NCBI GenBank assembly: GCA_007279905.1
Contig: QYPH01000048.1
Location: 1-64,000, forward strand
Direction of reading: 5' to 3'
DNA length: 64,000 nt
DNA from: Actinomycetota bacterium
Lineage (GTDB): Bacteria; Actinomycetota; Acidimicrobiia; Acidimicrobiales; Ilumatobacteraceae
Under the pieces are notes generated by a model that saw nothing but the letters and a program-made list of their open reading frames with translations, was not told the origin of the DNA and ran no database searches. Each line of letters opens with the position of its first letter. The stretch's first letter is position 1. Both the position numbers and the translations under genes were made by a program. Below are positions 57,347 through 64,000 of this stretch, one piece after another.

Positions 57347-60300
57347 GTGACTTATCCAAAGGTTGACCCTCAGCCAAGCTTTCCGGCACTCGAAAACGAG
57401 ACGCTCGCTTTTTGGGCTCAAGACGGCACCTTCCAGGCCTCTATTGACCAACGCGACGCTGGGGTGAATGGCGACAACGAATATGTATTTTACGACGGAC
57501 CGCCGTTTGCAAACGGATTGCCGCACTACGGACACCTGCTCACCGGCTATGTAAAAGATGCAGTGCCCCGATATCAAACGATGCAAGGCAAGCGAGTCGA
57601 GCGGCGTTTTGGATGGGACTGCCATGGGCTGCCAGCAGAGGCGGAAGCCGAGCGACAACTAGAAATTTCGGGGCGACAAGCGATTACCGATTTTGGTATC
57701 GACAAATTTAATGAGTACTGCAAAGTTTCGGTACTGCGTTACACCAGCGATTGGGAGCGTTATGTAACTCGACAGGCTCGTTGGGTTGACTTTGCCAATG
57801 ATTACAAAACTCTCGACGTCTCGTACATGGAAAGCGTGATGTGGGCGTTTAAAACACTGTGGGATAAAGGACTCATCTATGAGGGCTTTCGTGTACTTCC
57901 GTATTCGTGGGCTCTTGAAACACCGTTATCAAATACAGAGACGCGCATGGATGACGCGTACAAACAAGTTCAAGACCCGGCATTGACCGTATCGTTCGTG
58001 CTCGAATCGGGTGAGTCAATGTTGGCATGGACAACAACGCCATGGACACTGCCAAGCAACTTGGCGCTCGCGGTCGCGCCAGATGTTGAGTATGTGCGTG
58101 TGCTGCACAACGGTACGACGTATATTTTGGCCGAGGCTCGCCTCGATGCGTACGAAAAAGAATTGGAAGGTCGAGAGATTCTTGACACGGTGCTTGGTTC
58201 GACATTGGTTGGACGCTCCTATACGCCGATGTTTTCGTATTTCGCTGATCAGCCAGGAGCATTCAAGGTTCTCGCAGGCGACTTCGTGACCACGCAAGAT
58301 GGAACCGGCGTGGTTCACCTTGCACCCGGCTTTGGTGAAGACGACCAACGTGTGTGCAGCGAAAATGGGATTGGGTTAGTTGTACCTGTAGATAGTCGGG
58401 GACAGTTCACAAGCGAAGTTCCCGAATATGAAGGCCAGTTGGTTTTTGACGCAAACCCGTTGATCATTAAAGAGCTCAAGACTCGCGGTGTGGTGTTGCG
58501 TCACGAAACATATGACCACGCCTACCCACACTGTTGGCGAACGGGAACGCCACTGATCTATAAAGCAGTGAGTTCATGGTTCGTCAACGTGACTGCCGTA
58601 AAAGAGCGAATGCTTGCATTGAACGAACAGATCACCTGGGTGCCTGAGCATCTGCAACACGGGAGTTTTGGCAAGTGGCTTGAAAACGCACGCGACTGGA
58701 CAATCAGTCGTAATCGGTTTTGGGGTTCACCCATTCCGGTATGGCGCAGCGATGACCCGACGTATCCGCGTATTGATGTGTACGGAAGTTTGGCCGAATT
58801 AGAACGAGACTTCGGTCAGAAGGTCACAGAGTTGCATCGCCCAGTTGTTGATGATTTGGTGCGCCCAAACCCCGATGATCCAACCGGTAAGTCGATGATG
58901 CGCAGAGTGCCCGAAGTGCTCGACTGCTGGTTTGAGAGTGGTTCAATGCCGTTTGCTCAGGTGCATTACCCGTTTGAAAACCAAGAGTGGTTTGATCAGC
59001 ACAACCCCGGCGACTTCATTGTCGAGTACATCGGTCAGACGCGCGGTTGGTTCTACACATTGCACGTTTTGGCTACCGCGTTGTTTGATCGCCCGGCATT
59101 TTCGACATGCGTGAGTCACGGAATTGTGTTGGGCGATGATGGCGCAAAGATGTCGAAGAGTTTGCGCAACTATCCAGACCCGATGAATGTATTTGATACC
59201 TATGGCGCCGATGCAATGCGCTGGTATCTCTTGTCATCATCAATCTTGCGTGGCTCAGACTTTGCGGTTACCGAAGAAGGTATTCGCGACACTGTGCGAC
59301 AAGTGATGTTGCCGTTGTGGAATAGTTGGTATTTCTTGACGCTCTATGCAAATGCCGAGTCGATGGTGGGCGAAGTTCGGTACGACTCCACGAATGTGCT
59401 CGACAGGTATATCTTTTCCAAACTGAAGCGTTTGATTGAAGACACAACTGCATCGATGGATGAATACGACATTTTCAATGCTTGCCAACAAGTTCGATCA
59501 TTCTTGGATGTTCTCACCAACTGGTATATCCGCCGCAGCCGAGACCGTTTTTGGAAAGGCGAGAAAGACGCCATCGATACCTTGCACACGGTTTTGGAGG
59601 TGCTCACGCGTATTGCTGCTCCGCTCTTGCCGCTGACCACCGAAAAGATCTACAAAGAATTAACTGGCGCACGAAGTGTGCATCTTGAAGATTGGCCAGA
59701 CGCGAGTGTTATCCCGGCAGATGCACAGCTAGAAGTGGTCATGGATCAGGTGCGAGATGTGTGTTCAACTACGTTGTCGTTGCGCAAAGTGCATGCTCGC
59801 CGAGTGCGACTTCCGCTTGCAGAACTCACTGTTGCTTCTCCACTTGCTAGTGCACTCGCATCATTCGTCTCGATCATCACCGATGAAGTGAACGTGCAAA
59901 AGGTGACGCTGACAACCGAACTTGGAAAAGTTGCCAAGCACGAATTGCAACTCATTCCTGCAGCACTCGGGCCACGACTTGGTGCCAACACACAACAGGT
60001 GATTGTGGCGGTGAAAAAAGGAGACTGGTCGATCAATGGCGATGAAGTCATTGCAGGTGGAGTCGCACTCGAGCCACACGAATTTCAGGTCAAATTGGTC
60101 GCCGCTACAGGTGACACAGAAACGATGGCCAGTTCTGCTCTTGCCGACGGACAGGGAATTGTGTTGTTGGATATTGCATTGACTGATGCTCTATTGGCCG
60201 AAGGTGCGGCGCGCGACATCGTGCGCATGGTGCAACAGGCTCGGCGCGAGAAGGGTTTGGCTGTTTCGGACCGAATTGTGTTGACACTTGGATTGACTGC

Positions 60301-60445
60301 GCACCAGCAGGCGCAAGTGTCTCAGTTTGAGGCATATATTGCCTCGGAAACTCTGGCACAGCAGATTTCATGGGTTTCAGACCTAGAACCCACTGGGGAA
60401 TTAGACGGGAATCCCGTCCATATAGGTGTTGATCAAGTACGGTAA
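57347..60445 (+). CDS. ileS: Isoleucyl-tRNA synthetase
   Basis: [16 protein letters not shown] (HIGH); [16 protein letters not shown] (KMSKS); [10 protein letters not shown]. Confidence 0.98.
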   Translation: MTYPKVDPQPSFPALENETLAFWAQDGTFQASIDQRDAGVNGDNEYVFYDGPPFANGLPHYGHLLTGYVKDAVPRYQTMQGKRVERRFGWDCHGLPAEAEAERQLEISGRQAITDFGIDKFNEYCKVSVLRYTSDWERYVTRQARWVDFANDYKTLDVSYMESVMWAFKTLWDKGLIYEGFRVLPYSWALETPLSNTETRMDDAYKQVQDPALTVSFVLESGESMLAWTTTPWTLPSNLALAVAPDVEYVRVLHNGTTYILAEARLDAYEKELEGREILDTVLGSTLVGRSYTPMFSYFADQPGAFKVLAGDFVTTQDGTGVVHLAPGFGEDDQRVCSENGIGLVVPVDSRGQFTSEVPEYEGQLVFDANPLIIKELKTRGVVLRHETYDHAYPHCWRTGTPLIYKAVSSWFVNVTAVKERMLALNEQITWVPEHLQHGSFGKWLENARDWTISRNRFWGSPIPVWRSDDPTYPRIDVYGSLAELERDFGQKVTELHRPVVDDLVRPNPDDPTGKSMMRRVPEVLDCWFESGSMPFAQVHYPFENQEWFDQHNPGDFIVEYIGQTRGWFYTLHVLATALFDRPAFSTCVSHGIVLGDDGAKMSKSLRNYPDPMNVFDTYGADAMRWYLLSSSILRGSDFAVTEEGIRDTVRQVMLPLWNSWYFLTLYANAESMVGEVRYDSTNVLDRYIFSKLKRLIEDTTASMDEYDIFNACQQVRSFLDVLTNWYIRRSRDRFWKGEKDAIDTLHTVLEVLTRIAAPLLPLTTEKIYKELTGARSVHLEDWPDASVIPADAQLEVVMDQVRDVCSTTLSLRKVHARRVRLPLAELTVASPLASALASFVSIITDEVNVQKVTLTTELGKVAKHELQLIPAALGPRLGANTQQVIVAVKKGDWSINGDEVIAGGVALEPHEFQVKLVAATGDTETMASSALADGQGIVLLDIALTDALLAEGAARDIVRMVQQARREKGLAVSDRIVLTLGLTAHQQAQVSQFEAYIASETLAQQISWVSDLEPTGELDGNPVHIGVDQVR

Positions 60446-60468
60446 AGCGCCAAGTTCGAGAGGGAATC

Positions 60469-61617
60469 ATGCCAACAGCATTTGCAAAGAAAAAGGCCGC
60501 AGCACAAAAGAAAGCCGCGCTAGCCAAAAAAGCCGCGCTAGCCAAGAAAATTGGTGCGCAAAAGGCGGCTGCACAAAAAATAGCGACGCAGAAGAAAGCC
60601 GCGCTAGCCAAGAAGGTTGCATTGGCCAAGAAAGTTGCAGATCAAAAGGCTGCGGCACAGAAGAAAGCCGCGCTGGCAAAGAAGGTTGCATTGGCCAAGA
60701 AAGCCGAATTGGCAAAAAAAGTAGCAGCACAAAAGGCCGCAGCTCAGAAGAAAGCCGTGCTAGCCAAGAAAGCCGAGTTGGCGAAGAAAACTGAATTGGC
60801 TAAAAAGATAGCAGCGCAAAAGACTGCAGCCCAAAAGAAGGCTGCGCTGGAAAAGAAAACTGAATTAGCGAAGAAAGTTGCAGCCAAAAAGGTCGCAGAT
60901 GCCGCGCGCAAAAAAGCATTACGCGACAAAGAGACGGAGCGCAAGAAGATTGCGGCTCAGCGTAAAAAAGATCTTGCTGCCAGCCAGAAGTTGAAAGCAA
61001 TTGCCGCAAAGGAAGCAGCCAAAGAAAAGGCTCGCATCGCTGCCGAAAAACTGGCGCTCAAGATTGCACAAGACGCCGAAAAGGCTCGTCTTCGTGATGA
61101 AAAGGAAGCGGCTCGACTTGCATTAGCTGCCGAAAAAGAAGAAGCGCGCGAAGCCGCATTGCGAGCAAAGCGAAAGCCAGAGCCACCACCGCGTCCAGTA
61201 ATTGTCAAAACAGAGTTTGCCGACGGAATCCAGGCGACAAAAGAATTTGATCTCAAATTCTTGGCAGGTCAGCGCGAGGCAATGTTGGAAAAGAAGTCCG
61301 TACTGCTTCGCCAAGCACTGCGACTTGATGATGAGGCAAACTCGCTGATTCAAGATGTAGAGATGGGCGATGTGCAGTTTGATGAAGAAGGCGGAGAGGG
61401 AGACACCATGGTGGTTGAACGCTCGCGTGACCTCATGTTGTCGGCCCAAGCCCGACAGATTGCCGAAGAATTAGACGCTGCTCTCGAGCGAATCAAGACC
61501 GGTGAGTATGGGTATTCCATTCACAGCGGCTTGGCAATTCCGCGTGAGCGTTTGAAGGCAATTCCTGAGACAACCGAATCGGTTCTTGAACGTGTCGGTG
61601 GCATTGGTCGTCGATGA
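60469..61617 (+). CDS. Lys/Ala-rich histone-H1-like repeat protein with C-terminal DksA/TraR-like domain lacking zinc ligands
   Basis: Repeated (A)KKAALAKK/AAAQKK units, then ALERIKTGEYGYSIHSGLAIPRERLKAIPETTESVLERVGG aligning with the YGxCxxCGxxIPxxRLxAxPxAxxCxxC DksA/TraR finger; no Cys in the translation. Confidence 0.82.
   Translation: MPTAFAKKKAAAQKKAALAKKAALAKKIGAQKAAAQKIATQKKAALAKKVALAKKVADQKAAAQKKAALAKKVALAKKAELAKKVAAQKAAAQKKAVLAKKAELAKKTELAKKIAAQKTAAQKKAALEKKTELAKKVAAKKVADAARKKALRDKETERKKIAAQRKKDLAASQKLKAIAAKEAAKEKARIAAEKLALKIAQDAEKARLRDEKEAARLALAAEKEEAREAALRAKRKPEPPPRPVIVKTEFADGIQATKEFDLKFLAGQREAMLEKKSVLLRQALRLDDEANSLIQDVEMGDVQFDEEGGEGDTMVVERSRDLMLSAQARQIAEELDAALERIKTGEYGYSIHSGLAIPRERLKAIPETTESVLERVGGIGRR
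60490..60900. repeat. Imperfect in-frame DNA repeats encoding Lys/Ala-rich heptad-like units
   Basis: Recurrent 'aagaaagccgcgctagccaagaa(a/g)' and 'gcacaaaagaaagccgc' blocks. Confidence 0.8.
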
Positions 61618-62174
61618 TCGACGCCGATCCAGCGGCACTCCAAACACCACCAATCAGTAGCCGCGCTGTCTTGATGAAAGCGACGCGCACGAGCCTTGCG
61701 ATCGCGGCGTGCATTGTGCTGCTCGATCAATTGTCAAAGACTTGGGCTGTGAAAGATCTGGATGACGGTCATGTCATCCACGTGATCTGGACACTGCAAT
61801 TCAATCTGACCCATAATCAGGGGATGGCGTTCTCTCGCGGAACCGGAATTGGGCCAGTCATAGGCGTCATTGGGCTCGTTGTTGTTGTGCTGTTGTTACT
61901 TTCATTGCGTCGAGCCGACAACGCTCTCACGCGGTTGGCTACCGGATTGATCATTGGCGGTGCTCTAGGCAATATTTTGGATCGCTTGTTTCGTGGTGCT
62001 GGTTGGATGCGGGGAGCAGTAGTCGACTTCATCGATTTTCAATGGTGGCCAGTATTTAACGTCGCTGACATGGCAATCATGATTGGAGCCGCGACAATGA
62101 TTGGAGCGATGCTCAAGTACCAGTCACATTCTTCAACTCAACACAACACAGGGACGGTCAACAGTGCTGAATGA
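61614..62174 (+). CDS. lspA: Lipoprotein signal peptidase
   Basis: VLLDQLSKTWAV, FNLTHNQGMAF, GGALGNILDRLFRGA, VVDFIDFQWWPVFNVADMAI. Confidence 0.95.
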   Translation: MIDADPAALQTPPISSRAVLMKATRTSLAIAACIVLLDQLSKTWAVKDLDDGHVIHVIWTLQFNLTHNQGMAFSRGTGIGPVIGVIGLVVVVLLLLSLRRADNALTRLATGLIIGGALGNILDRLFRGAGWMRGAVVDFIDFQWWPVFNVADMAIMIGAATMIGAMLKYQSHSSTQHNTGTVNSAE

Positions 62175-63078
62175 AATAATTCCGGCAGCCCTCAATGATC
62201 AGCGACTTGATCGAATTGTTGCATTGATTGCAGACGTCAGTCGTGCCTCTGCAGCCTCACTGATCAAGGCTGGTGGCGTAATTGTGGACGGAGTATGCGC
62301 CGAGGCAGGAAAAGTAAAAATTTCCGAAGGTTCCACGATCGAGATTGACACCGCGTTACTCCCCAAAAAAGAATTGCCAACTGCCGATGCTTCTGTCGTA
62401 CTCGATGTTGTCTTTGAGGACAAAGACGTTGTGGTAATCAATAAGCGCGCAGGTTTGGTAGTGCACCCAGGGGCAGGCAATCCAACTGGCACCATGGTCA
62501 ATGGCGCTCTTGCCAAGTATCCAGAAATGGCTATGGCAGGCGACCCATTGCGACCTGGCGTTGTACACAGGCTGGATGCAGGCACTACAGGGCTCATGGT
62601 GATGGCGCGAACGCAAGCAGCGTACGAAGCATTGGTCGATGCATTGTCGAAGCGTGAAGTGAAGCGCACATATCTGGCTCTGGTGTGGGGACACCCGACC
62701 GTGTTGTCGGGAACAATCGACGCGCCCATTGGCCGCGATCAAAAGGATCCGACTCGCATGGGCGTTGTAGTCGATGGCAAGGCTGCGCGCACACGGTTTG
62801 AAGTCAAGTCCAAATTTGACTTGCCGTTGCCATGCGCGCTTGTTGAATGCAATCTTGAAACTGGTCGGACGCATCAAATCCGAGTCCACCTCGAATCAAT
62901 TGGTCATCCCGTCGTTGGCGACTCAACATATGGGGGAGCACGCAGTTCGCTCTCGGCGCCACGCCCAATGTTGCATGCAGCACAATTGGCATTTGTTCAC
63001 CCGGTCTCAGGAGAATCAATGTCGTTCGAGGCCGAGATGCCCATTGATATGAAAGTGTTACTTGCGCGCTGCAGTTGA
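62164..63078 (+). CDS. rluD: RluD-family 23S rRNA pseudouridine synthase
   Basis: S4 domain; VINKRAGLVVHPGAGN; GVVHRLDAGTTGLMVMARTQAAYEAL; GRTHQIRVHLESIGHPVVGD; GTG start 62164. Confidence 0.94.
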   Translation: MLNEIIPAALNDQRLDRIVALIADVSRASAASLIKAGGVIVDGVCAEAGKVKISEGSTIEIDTALLPKKELPTADASVVLDVVFEDKDVVVINKRAGLVVHPGAGNPTGTMVNGALAKYPEMAMAGDPLRPGVVHRLDAGTTGLMVMARTQAAYEALVDALSKREVKRTYLALVWGHPTVLSGTIDAPIGRDQKDPTRMGVVVDGKAARTRFEVKSKFDLPLPCALVECNLETGRTHQIRVHLESIGHPVVGDSTYGGARSSLSAPRPMLHAAQLAFVHPVSGESMSFEAEMPIDMKVLLARCS

Positions 63079-63085
63079 AATGTAG

Positions 63086-63532
63086 CTAGTGATGCAATTC
63101 TGGCCAAGGTGATGTGCCTTTTGCGGCTGATGCAATCTTGGCAAGTGTGTAATCCTCGAGATGCTCGCGCATGTGTTCACCAGCAACGTTCCAGATAGCG
63201 AGTAGTACGCAGTGACCTTCATGGTCGCACGAACCATCTTGGTGCGGCTTGCCAAAATCACCAAGACTGATCGGACCATCGGCTGCCGCAATTATTTGCG
63301 AGAGCAAAATTTCTTCTGGAGGCCGCGAGAGTGTGTACCCACCGCCGACTCCGCGTTTTGACTTGACGAGTCCAGCACCCTTGAGAACAAGAAGAATCTG
63401 CTCAAGATAAGGCTGCGGAAGTGCGGTGCGCGTGGCGATATCGCGTACCGAGGTAGGTCCGGGCTCGCCTTCATGGAGAGCAAGAGACAATAGAGCGCGA
63501 CATGCATAGTCGCCCCGAGTAGATACACGCAC
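63086..63532 (-). CDS. Rrf2-family transcriptional regulator
   Basis: MRVSTRGDYACRALLSLAL; TALPQPYLEQILLVLKGAGLVKSKRGVGGGYTLSRPPEEI. Confidence 0.94.
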   Translation of the reverse strand: MRVSTRGDYACRALLSLALHEGEPGPTSVRDIATRTALPQPYLEQILLVLKGAGLVKSKRGVGGGYTLSRPPEEILLSQIIAAADGPISLGDFGKPHQDGSCDHEGHCVLLAIWNVAGEHMREHLEDYTLAKIASAAKGTSPWPELHH

Positions 63533-63550
63533 GGTTGTAGTGTAGATCGC

Positions 63551-64000
63551 GTGTTACTTCCAACCCTTCCCAACTATCTCGGGGGTTGTGTCTCAAGCAT
63601 TATTCCAAGCCTTCTCGGGCCGCGAGGCACCCAAACAGTGCCGTCATGGATGCCGCCCGTGGTGCAGGGGGCCAATCAGGTCGTGTTACTCGTGGTGGAC
63701 GGACTTGGCTGGCATCAGTTGCAAAGCAACCTCGCGCACGCCCCAACTTTGGCGTCAATGCAGGGTGGATTCATCACAACAGTCGCACCCACAACGACCG
63801 TCACGGCGCTGACATCAATAGCTACAGGTTTGACGCCGGGTGAGCATGGTCTCATGGGATACCGCATGGATATGGGTCGGCATGTGATGCAGATGCTTCG
63901 TTGGGGCGACGAAAAGGGTGATTTGCGCACAACGTATCCGCCCGAGATAGTGCAACCATGCCCTCCCTTTATGGGCGCTTCTGTGCCTGTGTTGAGCAAA
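63551..64000 (+). CDS. Alkaline-phosphatase-fold phosphodiesterase/nucleotide pyrophosphatase-like protein, N-terminal part (runs off window)
   Basis: Reading from GTG 63551: VLLPTLPNYLGGCVSSIIPSLLGPRGTQTVPSWMPPVVQGANQVVLLVVDGLGWHQLQSNLAHAPTLASMQGGFITTVAPTTTVTALTSIATGLTPGEHGLMGYRMDMG; VVDGLGW metal motif and T-rich nucleophile region. Absent from ORF track because no stop is reached. Confidence 0.82.
   Translation, partial: MLLPTLPNYLGGCVSSIIPSLLGPRGTQTVPSWMPPVVQGANQVVLLVVDGLGWHQLQSNLAHAPTLASMQGGFITTVAPTTTVTALTSIATGLTPGEHGLMGYRMDMGRHVMQMLRWGDEKGDLRTTYPPEIVQPCPPFMGASVPVLSK

Noticed and set aside
60426-60794. Open +1-frame ORF ([34 protein letters not shown]...) over the Lys-rich gene
   Set aside because: By-product of the repeated codon pattern; no RBS logic, overlaps the ileS end, and the 60469 frame has the conserved C-terminal domain.
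60490-60900. CRISPR-like periodic repeats
   Set aside because: Units are imperfect, contiguous, lack unique spacers and are in frame with a coding sequence; no cas genes.

Overview
64 kb of dense, almost wholly housekeeping chromosome from an actinobacterium. Gene content and order suggest Acidimicrobiia-like with moderate GC, but that assignment is inference from gene families, not a phylogeny. No transposon, prophage, CRISPR array or rRNA was seen. One tRNA-Pro(TGG) is present. Main blocks: pfkA/upp; a GNAT plus enolase-superfamily racemase/MenC pair; tig-clpP-clpX-folC-ndk; mreBCD-mrdA-rodA; rne/rng-rplU-rpmA; obg-proB; murJ; a MoxR/VWA/histidine-phosphatase operon; a GMC oxidoreductase; an MtrAB-like two-component system followed by glpK; dinB-DUF3040-ROK; and a full division/cell-wall (dcw) cluster from mraZ to yggT, followed by ileS, a Lys/Ala-rich DksA-like protein, lspA and rluD. 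The most unusual items are: (1) a single-ORF MurB-FtsQ fusion; (2) a cysteine-free DksA/TraR-like domain fused behind a histone-H1-like Lys/Ala repeat tail; (3) a 53-aa unlisted lipoprotein remnant where LpqB/GerMN normally follows MtrB; (4) a structured RNA candidate upstream of rsmH resembling the actinobacterial mraW motif; (5) three 14-bp tandem repeats between ftsQ and ftsZ; (6) absence of murF and divIVA from their usual cluster positions; (7) a MurG with altered acceptor-side motifs. Three CDSs not in the supplied ORF track were found by reading the sequence: a Tat-signal protein at the left edge, the small lipoprotein, and a phosphodiesterase-like CDS at the right edge.
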